DNA from: Siphonobacter aquaeclarae
Lineage (GTDB): Bacteria; Bacteroidota; Bacteroidia; Cytophagales; Spirosomataceae
DNA length: 64,000 bases
NCBI RefSeq assembly: GCF_900103285.1
Contig: NZ_FNGS01000005.1
Span: 40,521-104,520 of the forward strand
Direction: 5' to 3'
A model generated the notes under the pieces. The model saw nothing but the letters and a program-made list of their open reading frames with translations, was not told the DNA's origin and ran no database searches. Shown here piece after piece: positions 1-8,900 of the stretch. Position 1 is the stretch's first letter, and every line of letters starts with the position of its first letter. Both the position numbers and the translations under genes were made by a program.

Positions 1-340
1 CCTGCCTGAATCATATAAAGGCGAGAGTATCTGCGCCGACATCCATATCTCACCCGATGGCAAATTCCTCTATGGCTCCAACCGCGGGCACGACAGCATC
101 GCGATTTATGCCATCGATGCAAAGACCGGCAAGCTGACGCTCGTTGATATTACTCCCTCCGGCGGGAAGCACCCCCGGAATTTCATGATCGATCCTACCG
201 GAGCGTTTGTCCTCGTCGCCAACCGCGATACTGACAACGTGGTGATTTTCCGCCGCGACGCCCAAACCGGTAAAATTACCCCCACCGGCAGGCATATCGA
301 GGTTTCCATGCCCGTTTGCCTGACGACCATTCCTTTCTGA
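1..340 (+). CDS. Lactonase-family beta-propeller protein, 3' end only
   Basis: Only the last 112 codons are present; the gene enters from the left edge in the frame beginning at base 2 and stops with TGA at 338-340. The translation has the repeating propeller signature of the YkgB/Pgl lactonase family (Pfam Lactonase): HISPDGKFLYGSNRGHDSIA followed by MIDPTGAFVLVANRDTDNV, each a blade with the pattern PDG-F-LY-NR. In this family such proteins are annotated as 6-phosphogluconolactonases, hydrolysing 6-phosphoglucono-1,5-lactone, though many Bacteroidota copies have unproven substrates and may be periplasmic. The signal peptide and active-site blades lie outside the window. One base separates its stop from the next start, so it is probably co-transcribed with the acetyltransferase. 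Confidence 0.85.
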   Translation, partial: LPESYKGESICADIHISPDGKFLYGSNRGHDSIAIYAIDAKTGKLTLVDITPSGGKHPRNFMIDPTGAFVLVANRDTDNVVIFRRDAQTGKITPTGRHIEVSMPVCLTTIPF

Positions 341-341
341 T

Positions 342-812
342 ATGCGTTTGATTGAACCCGCTGACAATGCCGCCCTCGCGGCCATTATCCGTAACTCCAT
401 TGAAGAATTCGGCGTCCCGATTGAGGGAACGGCTCATACTGATCCGACGACCGACAACCTCTACCAGCTCTTCCGGACCCCCGGATCCATTTATTGGGTA
501 GAGGAGCAGGAGGGAATACTGCTCGGTGGCTGTGGCATCTTCCCAACGCAGGGCCTGCCGGAAGGATATGCGGAACTGGTACGTTTTTTCCTGACTGCTG
601 CTGCCCGCGGCAAAGGTCTGGGAAAAGCCCTCATGCAACGCAGCCTTGAATCCGCCCGGGAGATGGGATATACCCACCTGTACCTTGAAACCTTCGGCGA
701 GATGTCTGCCGCAGTGGGGATGTATGAGAAAATGGGATTCCGGGTGATCGATGCGCCGCTGGGTAACTCTGGGCATTATAGCTGTACGATCTGGATGGTG
801 CTGGAACTTTAA
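342..812 (+). CDS. GNAT-family N-acetyltransferase
   Basis: A 156-residue protein of the normal length for a single GNAT domain, transferring an acetyl group from acetyl-CoA to an amine of unknown identity. The acetyl-CoA pyrophosphate-binding motif A is clear at about residues 86-95 (AARGKGLGKALM), preceded by a beta-4 strand (YAELVRFFLT) and followed by the YEKMGFRV motif B near the C-terminus. The ATG at 342 follows the preceding stop directly, which supports the start. Substrate cannot be inferred from sequence; the family includes drug, protein and small-molecule acetyltransferases. The gene ends two bases before a 25-bp perfect stem-loop that probably terminates transcription. Confidence 0.85.
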   Translation: MRLIEPADNAALAAIIRNSIEEFGVPIEGTAHTDPTTDNLYQLFRTPGSIYWVEEQEGILLGGCGIFPTQGLPEGYAELVRFFLTAAARGKGLGKALMQRSLESAREMGYTHLYLETFGEMSAAVGMYEKMGFRVIDAPLGNSGHYSCTIWMVLEL

Positions 813-813
813 T

Positions 814-880
814 AGCAAAGGGCAGGGGGCATAGGGCATGGGGAAATACTCCCGCTGCCCTATGCCCCCTGCCCTTTGCT
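814..880. repeat. 25-bp perfect inverted repeat built of GGGCATN heptads
   Basis: Arms at 814-838 and 856-880 are exact reverse complements, with a 17-nt loop that contains a further short GGG/CCC pairing. The left arm is a run of in-phase heptads (GGGCAGG, GGGCATA, GGGCATG, from 820). It fills the gap between convergent genes (stops at 812 and 885), so it can act as a bidirectional terminator or mRNA 3'-end stabiliser. A related array with the same heptad is at 16101-16170. Confidence 0.9.
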
Positions 881-884
881 GCTC

Positions 885-1961
885 TTACTTCGTCAGGTCA
901 CGGATAACCTTCACTTCCTCAGCCTTATACACTGTGCCATCGGTGCGGAAGATGTCGTGGAACCAGAGCTTAGGCTCGTCGCCGCTCGGAATCGGTTCGT
1001 CCCACGCATAGATCGTATTGGTTTTTCCCTGAACGAGCCCCCAGTTGATGGCGCCTACCTTGTACTTCTTGAAAATCGGCAGGCAGGTTTCGAACAGGCT
1101 CTTGTGCTTGCGCGCCATGTACTCGGTGCAGATGATGGGCCGGCCGAATTTCTGAAGGTCTTTGATCTGCTTTTCGAGATCGTCCGACGGGCGGTAGTTA
1201 TGGAACGTAATGATGTCCGAATTGGCAAACATGAATTCGTTCGAGAGCGGGTGATCGGTCCACCAGCCGGCCGTAATCGGCTGGCTCGGGTTGGCGGCGC
1301 GGGCCCATTCAAACGTCTTCATCAGCAGGGGCATCACGGCGTCATTGTAGCCGCTGTTGCTGGGCTCGTTAAACAAATCCCAGCCGAGGACGCGGTCGTC
1401 TTTCCCGAACGCCGTCAATACGCCTTTTGTATAGGCTTCGAGGCCGCCCCAGGTACGCGAATCGAACAGGCGCTTGGTGCCCGGCGCACGGAGCCAGCCG
1501 GAATTGTGGACGCCGGGCTTCGGCTTGGGCTGGGTTCCGGTTTTCGGGTCGTCGTTCCAGCAAGAATCAAAGAGTACGAACAGAATCTTGATTTTGTGTT
1601 TTGCCGCGATGGTCAGAAACTGGTCAATGCGTTTTTTAAACCCTTCCGCGTCGTTTTCCCACGGCAGGTTGTGCAGGAAGACGCGCATGGAATTCATACC
1701 GATACCCGCAGCCCAGCCGAGCTCACGGTCGATCGTCGTCGGGTCGAAGCTGTCTGCCTGCCACATTTCCAGTTCATTAATAGCAGTACTGGGGATAAAA
1801 TTGGCGCCGACAAACCACGGTTGTTTGGCGTACCAGGCATTGGCCTTTTCGGCGGACCACCGTCCGGGAAGTACCTTGACCGCTTCACCGGTCGTTTTTT
1901 GGGCCGAAGCCTGGAGGAAAAAGAGTCCGGCTGCGGCCAGTGTCAGGAGGATACGTTTCAT
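885..1961 (-). CDS. Secreted GH5-like (cellulase-family) glycoside hydrolase
   Basis: A 358-residue protein with a Sec signal peptide (MKRILLTLAAAGLFFLQASA) and a single TIM-barrel domain of the GH5/clan GH-A type. The acid/base glutamate lies in DLFNEPSN (E199) and the likely nucleophile in ICTEYMAR (E280), the spacing expected at the ends of strands 4 and 7. Bacteroidota homologues are commonly labelled 1,4-beta-xylanase or cellulase-family protein, but the exact linkage is not predictable. It lies 26 bp downstream of the GH127 gene on the same strand and is probably co-transcribed with it, in divergent orientation to the sigma/SusCD operon. It probably acts in the periplasm or at the cell surface on the backbone or side chains of the same polysaccharide. 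Confidence 0.85.
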   Translation of the reverse strand: MKRILLTLAAAGLFFLQASAQKTTGEAVKVLPGRWSAEKANAWYAKQPWFVGANFIPSTAINELEMWQADSFDPTTIDRELGWAAGIGMNSMRVFLHNLPWENDAEGFKKRIDQFLTIAAKHKIKILFVLFDSCWNDDPKTGTQPKPKPGVHNSGWLRAPGTKRLFDSRTWGGLEAYTKGVLTAFGKDDRVLGWDLFNEPSNSGYNDAVMPLLMKTFEWARAANPSQPITAGWWTDHPLSNEFMFANSDIITFHNYRPSDDLEKQIKDLQKFGRPIICTEYMARKHKSLFETCLPIFKKYKVGAINWGLVQGKTNTIYAWDEPIPSGDEPKLWFHDIFRTDGTVYKAEEVKVIRDLTK

Positions 1962-1987
1962 GCGAAAAAAATATAAGAGGTTGTGTT

Positions 1988-3973
1988 CTAAGGTACGACG
2001 GGAAAGGCTACAACCCGGAGTTTGGTACAGCCATAGGGTATAAGCGTAATCGGTTCGGACGCGGCGTCAACCTCGCCCTGGTACACTTCTTCCCGGGTAG
2101 TGACCGGTTGCCGGGCTACGCCTTCGACCAGTTTCCAGGCCGGTATTTTCCTGCCGGTCGCCCGGATTTCAACCGGGGCGTGGTCGGCATTCCAGACGAA
2201 AGGATAGGTCATTGTCCGCGTTACTACTTCCAGCGATTCCGCCGGTTTTTCGATGGTCTTTTTCGGAAGACCAAAATTCCAGTCGCTCTGCGGTTGAATT
2301 TCATAGTATTCTCCTTCCTGCGGGTGGTTCAGTTTCGTAAACTGCTCGCTGATTTTGAGCGCATAAACGAGCGGACCTCGTTCCACGGTCCGCGAATTCC
2401 TCGCCCAGTTGCTGGTCCGGACTTCCATCGGAAAATACAGTTCCAGCTTGTCGCCTGATTTCCAGGTGCGCTGGAGCCGGACGGTCTTTCCGCCTTTTTC
2501 GGTCCGGAGTACCTGGCCGTTGAGGGAGACGGTCGCTTCCCTGCACCAATTCGGAATGCGGAATTCCAACGGGAGCGTAACCGTTTTCGACGCCGAGATC
2601 GTGAACCGGATGCGGTCTTCAAACGGGTAAGCTGTTTCTTCTTCGATGGTCAGGTCAGTCCCGTCGGCTGCCCGGGTGCGGAGTACATTCGGTCCGTATA
2701 CGAGCGCGGCGAAGCCCTTGTCGGGTGTGCCATACCACAGGTGCGACGCATACTTTGTCCAGCCCTGGTGCATGTTGGCCGTGCAGCAGGTATACCCGGC
2801 GTAGTGACCGTAGACATTGTTCATCCCCCGGTGAAAAGGCAGTGAAAAATCATAAACACCTTTTGATACCTGAACCTGGTTGGCAATACCGAAATACTGC
2901 CGGGACATGTAGTCGTCAGTCGTCTGCGCCGGCAGCGCATTGAACGTCATGCGTTCGAGCGCATTCATGTAATCGGTATCGCCGGTGATACCGACCATCT
3001 GTTCCAGGGAAAACATGGCTTCAACAATCGCGCAGAGCTCCACACCCTGAGTGGGTTCGTTGCCGTGAAGGTCTTCGTCTCCCGAAAACATACCGTGCGG
3101 CAGTCCGTGAAGGGTCATCAGGTCGCGGAAGCCGGTCTTCAGGGCCGCCAGGTCTTTCGCATCGCGGCTTTTCAGGAAGTATACCGCGGGCGTTTTCAGA
3201 CCCATCGCGACGTTGACGGCATGCCGGTCCATCCATTTTTCGCTGGTCTGGTTGGCCGCGGCCTGCATAACCCAGTTACGCTCGCCAAACATGCGGGTCC
3301 ACGGCGTGGTCTGCCGGTAGAGTAATTCAGTGAGTTCGAGAAGCTTCGGATCTTTGGTCTGATCGTAAAGCCAGAGCGCGGTGAGCATGTTGTCGCCCCC
3401 GCGCGACTGCGCCCATTCCGTCCACTTAGCGAGTGGACATTCTTTGAGATTCTTGAGCTGGTAATGGAAGTAGCGTGTCATCAGGTCGGTGACGCGCTTG
3501 TCGTTCGTCGCGGTATAGTATTGCTGAAGCACCTTCAGCATCACCATACGCGGCCACCAGTCTTCTCCGTCCTGGCAGGTTTCCATTTTTCCTTTGGTAC
3601 GCTCGGCTTTGGTATACGGGCCGAAGAAGCCGTTCGGGCGCTGGGTACTCAGGCTCCAGTCGACATACCGCTTCACCTTGGCCTGGAGCGTGGCGTCATC
3701 GAGGAGGTAGGCGAGGGGCAGTGCGCCGTCGAGCCAGTAGGGCGTTTCTTCCCAGGCGTCTCCCTGGCCGCCGAGCCAGCCGTTGTCTTTCCGGACTTTG
3801 TCGTAATACTCATCCAGACGCCCGGTAGCGCCTTTCCGCATCGTCTGGAGCTGGTCGTTGAGCCAGCCCCGGGGCTTGACGGCTCCCAGCGGCAGCTCCC
3901 GGTATTTGACGGGCGTTTGTGCGGTGGCCATGCCGGCGGCCAGCAATAAAACAGGCAGGAGGTGTTTTTTCAT
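1988..3973 (-). CDS. GH127-type beta-L-arabinofuranosidase (DUF1680 family)
   Basis: A 661-residue protein with a signal peptide (cleavage probably after MATA, near residue 18) and the full-length alpha/alpha-barrel fold of the DUF1680/GH127 family. Zinc-thiolate residues can be placed by comparison with Bifidobacterium HypBA1: the E-x-C motif in GVELCAI (E312, C314) and the adjacent cysteines in YTCCTANMHQG (C396, C397), the first of the pair matching the catalytic nucleophile. Known members release terminal beta-L-arabinofuranose; related subfamilies act on other plant glycans, so substrate is an inference. It is the first gene of the minus-strand arm of the utilisation locus, with 271 bp between it and the divergent sigma-factor gene, a region likely to hold both promoters. 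Confidence 0.88.
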   Translation of the reverse strand: MKKHLLPVLLLAAGMATAQTPVKYRELPLGAVKPRGWLNDQLQTMRKGATGRLDEYYDKVRKDNGWLGGQGDAWEETPYWLDGALPLAYLLDDATLQAKVKRYVDWSLSTQRPNGFFGPYTKAERTKGKMETCQDGEDWWPRMVMLKVLQQYYTATNDKRVTDLMTRYFHYQLKNLKECPLAKWTEWAQSRGGDNMLTALWLYDQTKDPKLLELTELLYRQTTPWTRMFGERNWVMQAAANQTSEKWMDRHAVNVAMGLKTPAVYFLKSRDAKDLAALKTGFRDLMTLHGLPHGMFSGDEDLHGNEPTQGVELCAIVEAMFSLEQMVGITGDTDYMNALERMTFNALPAQTTDDYMSRQYFGIANQVQVSKGVYDFSLPFHRGMNNVYGHYAGYTCCTANMHQGWTKYASHLWYGTPDKGFAALVYGPNVLRTRAADGTDLTIEEETAYPFEDRIRFTISASKTVTLPLEFRIPNWCREATVSLNGQVLRTEKGGKTVRLQRTWKSGDKLELYFPMEVRTSNWARNSRTVERGPLVYALKISEQFTKLNHPQEGEYYEIQPQSDWNFGLPKKTIEKPAESLEVVTRTMTYPFVWNADHAPVEIRATGRKIPAWKLVEGVARQPVTTREEVYQGEVDAASEPITLIPYGCTKLRVVAFPVVP

Positions 3974-4043
3974 CCGAGGCTAAGCAGGATCGTCCTACAA
4001 AACTATTCGATTTTACAAGCTTTCCTCCTGACAAGTATGCTGC

Positions 4044-4188
4044 GCCCGACCCTGAGTCGGGCTGATTTCTTTTTTGGGTTTTTCGAAGGAATAGTTGGGT
4101 TTGGTCCGGCCCGATTCGGCTGTAACTTAAAGAGAGAGGAGTTCCGTGAAAAAAATATCAGAAAAATGAAAAACGGACTCAGGGTCGG
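4044..4188 (+). promoter_or_regulatory. Sigma-gene leader: terminator hairpin with a competing long-range pairing
   Basis: A hairpin GCCCGAC-cctga-GTCGGGC (4044-4062) is followed by a T-rich stretch (4064-4075), resembling an intrinsic terminator on the plus strand ahead of the ECF sigma gene. Bases 4046-4058 (CCGACCCTGAGTC) are exactly complementary to 4176-4188 (GACTCAGGGTCGG), a 13-bp pairing that would consume both arms of the hairpin. That arrangement resembles terminator/anti-terminator alternatives. The same data also fit two inverted copies of a protein-binding site. Confidence 0.45.
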
Positions 4189-4244
4189 AACGGAGATACT
4201 TGTCTGTCCACCGCTGTCGCTCAGACGACTGCGCCCCAATTGCT

Positions 4245-4895
4245 ATGCAGAGACCTATTACACGCTTTCGTTCCGGACAGGAGGCCAGGACACTGGAACT
4301 GAACCCCGGTGTTACGGCCCCCAGGGACCCCGACGAATACCTTCGCGCGCTCTTTGAAAGCGATCCCCGGCGGGGATGCGAGGAGCTCTTCCGCCGTTTT
4401 TACGGAGCGCTGTGCAGCCATGCCGTGCGCTTTGTGTACTCGCGGGAAGTAGCGGAAGACATTGTGTCGGAAGTGTTTTTTCAGTTCTGGAGCGACAAAG
4501 TGTACCTCACCGTCACGACGTCCTTCGCGGCCTATCTCTTCCGCGCGGTGCGGAACCGCTCCTATAATTACGTCCGGTGGGAGCTGGCGCGGTCGCGGCA
4601 AAGTACCGACGCTTCCCTCGGTCTGGTGGTCGATTACCAGCCGTCGCCGACGGAAATCGTGCAGTTCGACGAGCTTCACCGGAAAATTGAGCAAACGATT
4701 GAGCAACTTACCCCGCAATGCAAGCGCGTGTTCCTGATGAGCCGCTTCGAAAACAAGCGCTACCAGGAAATCGCGGATGAACTTAACCTGAACGTCAAGA
4801 CCGTCGAAACCCATATCAGCAAGGCACTGGCTACGCTGCGGGCGGCCCTCCAAGAGGAGTGGTTCTGGTGCCTGCTGCTCATCGCCAGCCTCTGA
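4245..4895 (+). CDS. ECF RNA polymerase sigma factor (FecI-like, Bacteroidota type)
   Basis: A 216-residue ECF sigma-70 factor. Region 2 is visible in FRRFYGALCSHAVRFVYSRE and EDIVSEVFFQFW, and region 4 as the helix-turn-helix YQEIADELNLNVKTVETHIS. The ATG at 4245 is preferred because the longer alternative would use a TTG at 4200 and add residues absent from the family. Regions 2 and 4 direct RNA polymerase to target promoters once the protein is released from the inner-membrane FecR protein encoded 30 bp downstream. Together with the STN-bearing SusC two genes on, it forms a trans-envelope signalling relay. The target is most likely the adjacent susCD operon and possibly the divergent GH127/GH5 pair. 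Confidence 0.92.
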   Translation: MQRPITRFRSGQEARTLELNPGVTAPRDPDEYLRALFESDPRRGCEELFRRFYGALCSHAVRFVYSREVAEDIVSEVFFQFWSDKVYLTVTTSFAAYLFRAVRNRSYNYVRWELARSRQSTDASLGLVVDYQPSPTEIVQFDELHRKIEQTIEQLTPQCKRVFLMSRFENKRYQEIADELNLNVKTVETHISKALATLRAALQEEWFWCLLLIASL

Positions 4896-4925
4896 CGGCC
4901 TTCTTCCCGAATAGCTCTCAAGACC

Positions 4926-5912
4926 ATGGTAACGAAAGAAATATTGATGGACTATCACGCAGGAAGGCTCAAGCCCCTGCAGACGCGCCTCGTTGAAGAA
5001 TGGCTTCAGGAGCCGGGCAACGAAGTCGTCTTTTATGAAACGCTTTTTGAATGGGAAGCAACCCATCTGCAATACCACGCCGACACCGATGCCGCGCTGG
5101 AAAAGTACCGCCTGTTTCTCGAAAAAGGGACCGGCCAGGTAGCAGAAGAGGCATTGGCGCGGAGCCCTTCCCGGTTTTTCCGCTGGGGAATGGGACTGGC
5201 CGCCGCCGTAACGCTCGTGCTTTCGGCCTGGATTTTCAGGCATAACCTCTTCTACCGTACCTACGAAACGGGCTTCGGTCAGATGAAACGTATAGTCCTA
5301 CCGGAAGGTAGTGCCGTGACGCTGAATGCGCATTCCCGGTTGCGTTTTCCGCGGTTTGATTTTGGCTCGGGCGACCGCGAAGTACGGCTTGACGGCGAGG
5401 CGCAGTTTTCCGTTGTGCATACCGCTGATCACCGCCGCTTTGTCGTCCGGACGGAACGCAACGTCGACGTGGAAGTACTCGGCACCGAATTCGTGGTTTT
5501 CAACCGGCAGCGGGCGACGCGGGTAGTACTGGTGAAGGGGAAAGTCAAACTGGCCTATCACCCGGAAACCGACAAGCCCCGCGAAATCATGATGCGGCCG
5601 GGCGATCAGTTTACGCTGGATGCAAAAGGGTATACTTCCCTGGAAACCAGGAAGAAACCGGAAGATGCGGCGGCCTGGGCCGACCACAAGTACATCTTCA
5701 ATGATACCCCGCTCCGGGAAATTGCCGACCTGATCCGGGAAAACTATGGATACGAAGTCCGCATTGCCAGTCGCCGCCTCGGTGAGCGGGTGGTATCCGG
5801 CACATTCGAAGCAGCAAGCGGGGACGAGCTGCTTAATGTCCTTCAAGAACTGCTGAATATCCGCGTCGTCCGCCAGGGAAAACACGTCACCTTTTCTGAA
5901 AAGAGCAAGTAG
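4926..5912 (+). CDS. FecR-family anti-sigma factor with DUF4974 domain
   Basis: A 328-residue protein with a cytoplasmic N-terminus that would bind the sigma factor, one transmembrane helix at about residues 80-98 (WGMGLAAAVTLVLSAWIF), a periplasmic FecR domain (about 115-210; TEVTV-type core VDVEVLGTEFVVFN) and a C-terminal DUF4974 domain (about 250-325; FNDTPLREIADLIRENYGYE). This is the standard Bacteroidota architecture. The protein receives the signal from the N-terminal STN domain of its cognate SusC-type transporter and controls release of the sigma factor. It sits between the sigma gene and susC in one operon, 21 bp before susC. The pairing is therefore inferred from both synteny and domain content. 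Confidence 0.93.
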   Translation: MVTKEILMDYHAGRLKPLQTRLVEEWLQEPGNEVVFYETLFEWEATHLQYHADTDAALEKYRLFLEKGTGQVAEEALARSPSRFFRWGMGLAAAVTLVLSAWIFRHNLFYRTYETGFGQMKRIVLPEGSAVTLNAHSRLRFPRFDFGSGDREVRLDGEAQFSVVHTADHRRFVVRTERNVDVEVLGTEFVVFNRQRATRVVLVKGKVKLAYHPETDKPREIMMRPGDQFTLDAKGYTSLETRKKPEDAAAWADHKYIFNDTPLREIADLIRENYGYEVRIASRRLGERVVSGTFEAASGDELLNVLQELLNIRVVRQGKHVTFSEKSK

Positions 5913-5933
5913 TTTTCATCTCCCTTACTACCT

Positions 5934-8900
5934 ATGAAACACACATTACTTCTCTGGGTCTCCGCCGGACTAGCGTTCGGCTATCAGGCGGGCCCTGCCC
6001 AAACATTTGCCCGGGCCGAACGGACGGTCCAGCATTCGGAGTATGCTCCGCTGACGCACCGGTCTCTCCGGGAGGTGCTGAAGCAGGTGAAAAGCGAGTA
6101 CGGCGTACATATTCTGTTTGAGAACCGGACGGTTGATCATCTCTCCGTTCCCGCCGGCAGTATCCGGATGACGGCCCCGGTGGAGGTGGTGCTCGAAAAT
6201 CTCCTTCGCCCGTTTGGCCTGACATTCAGGAAGATAAAAGACCGTTCTTACATCATTGTCGGAGAGGCGAAGAATCCCCGCACGATCGCCGGTTTGCCCC
6301 GCCCGGCATTGGTGACTCTTCCTTCCATCGCATCAGATGCGCCCGCCGGTACTCCATCGGTGACGACCATTCAGCTTAGCCCGAAAGATGTACCCATCCG
6401 CGGAACGGTGAAAGACGGTGCGACCGGTGAACCGCTCCCAGGCGCTAACCTGCAGGTGAAGGGAACGACCCGCGGCGCGACGACCGACGGTACCGGGTCC
6501 TTCCGCATCGACGTACCCGACCGGGAGGCGGTACTGATTGTGTCTTCCGTCGGGTTTGAAACGCGGGAGATTCTCGTCGGCAGTCAGAGTATCCTGGAAA
6601 TCAACCTGAAACAGATAGACAAGGCCCTCAATGAAGTAGTGGTGGTGGGGTATGGCGAACAGAAACGGGAGTCCATTACCGGTGCTATTTCCAGTATTTC
6701 CAGCAAAGACCTGGACAAGATACACGGTGGCGCGACGGTCAGTTCCGGCCTGGCAGGCAAGATTCCCGGCGTGTCGTTCCGGATGACGGATGGTCGCCCG
6801 GGCGCCAGCGCCAACATCCAGATCCGGAATATGGGTAATCCGCTGTATGTCGTCGACGGCATTCAGAAAGACGCCGGGCAGTTCAACAACATTTCACCCA
6901 ATGATATTGAGAGTATTACGGTGCTGAAGGACGCATCGGCGGCAATTTACGGCGTGCGTGCGGCCAACGGCGTAATCGTTGTCAAGACCAAACGCGGACG
7001 TACCGGCAGTCAGAATACCATCAACGTGGACGCCTATACGGGCTTCCAGAACTGGACGCGCTTTCCGCGGACCACGAACGCCTATGAATGGATGCTCGGC
7101 AAGGCCGACGCAGAAATGAATCAGTATGGACGGACGGATATTACTCCTGCCGAGCTCGCCAAGTGGAAGCAGGGGACCGAATATGGCTACCGGAGCTTCG
7201 ACTGGTATGATTTCATCGTCAAGAAAAACTCGCCGCAGTACAACGTCAACCTGAGTGCCACCGGCGGCTCGGACAAAATCAACTACTACATTTCCGCCAC
7301 GCATTTGTTTCAGAATTCGGTGCTCGGCCGCGAGTTTATCTTCAAGCGGACGAATATCCAGAGTAATGTTGACGCACAGATTACCAATAGTTTGAAGGTC
7401 GGCGTGCAGATCAACGGACGCATCGAAACCCGCGACAATCCGGGAGTACCCGGCGTAGACGATTACTGGGCGCCGCGCTTCGCCCTGTTCCGGAACCGGC
7501 CTACCGAGCGCCCCTTCGCCAACGACAACCCGAATTACCTCAATGACATCGGCCACAACGATACCAACTGGGGATTGCTCAACAAGAAGAAATCGGGGTA
7601 CTGGACGGAAGACTGGCGCGTACTTCAGGCCAACTTCACCGGCGAGTATACCTTCCCGGTCAAAGGGCTGACGGCCCGGGGCGTATATTCCTACTACATC
7701 GCCGACCGGCTCATGAACGGCCACGAGTATACCTACGACGCCTTCACCTACTACCCGGATACTCAGGAATATAAGCGCACCGGAGGCAGTACCAACCCCT
7801 GGCGGGAGCGCGGCACGCGGAAGGTACTCGAAAACGTCCTGCAAGGGCAGCTGAACTACAACAATACCTTCGGCAAGCATGGCATCGGCGCGACATTCGT
7901 GGCCGAGCGGATTTCCCGCCGCGAAATCGACGTCTGGGTACACAGCGTTCCGCAAACCAACGAACTGCCGCTGCTGCAGTTTGCCGACATGGATACCTAC
8001 AACGACACTGACGTGCAAACGGCGCGGGCAGGGTATATCGGGCGGTTTAACTACAACTATGACAACAAGTATTTCCTCGAACTGGCCGGTCGCCGGGACG
8101 CTTCCTACAAATTCGCGCCTTCCAAACGCTGGGGTTTCTTTCCCTCTGTATCCGCTGGCTGGCGGATTACGGAAGAGCCGTTTGCGCGTGAAATCCTCGG
8201 CGCGGGTACCGTCCTCACCAACCTGAAACTGCGCGGATCATACGGCGCGCTGGGCGATGACGACGTGGGTATCGGGGACTTCGACTATGTTTCGGGGTAT
8301 AGCTATGGTTCGTCTACCGTTGTGATGGATGGCCAGGTGATTAAAGGCTCGCGGGATCGCGGCGTTCCGATCACGAACATTACCTGGTTTACCTCCAAAA
8401 TCCTGGATATAGGGGCAGATTTCTCGCTGCTGAATGGAAAGGTGAACGGGTCGGTCGACTACTTCAACCGCAGGCGGTCGGGCCTGCGCGGACGCAAGTA
8501 CGATGTGCTGGTACCGTCCGAGCTCGGGTACTCCCTTCCCGATGAAAACGTCAACAGCGATTCTCAGATAGGAGGAGAAGGGTCGCTTTCCTACACCGGA
8601 AAAGCCCATGACGTGACCTATAGTATTGGCGGAAACCTGTCTTTTTCCAGGCGGAAGTTCCTGTCATCCTACAAACCGCGCTGGAACAATTCCCTGGACC
8701 ATTACCGGAACTCCGGCGAACAGCGCTGGAACGACGTCTTCTGGGGCTACCACGTAACCGGGCAGTTTCAGTCCCAGCAGCAAATCAACGAGTATGGCGT
8801 CAATGTCGACGGTCAGGGAAATAAAACCCTCCTTCCCGGAGACCTCATCTACGAGGACACAAACAAGGACGGTGTAATCGACGACCGGGATGTCCGCCCC

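Noticed and set aside
876..1976. Long plus-strand frame opposite the GH5-like gene
   Set aside because: The minus-strand frame has a signal peptide and both catalytic glutamates; the plus-strand frame has no family features.
4200..4244. Upstream TTG start for the ECF sigma factor
   Set aside because: It would add 15 residues with no family match, and a plain ATG follows at 4245.
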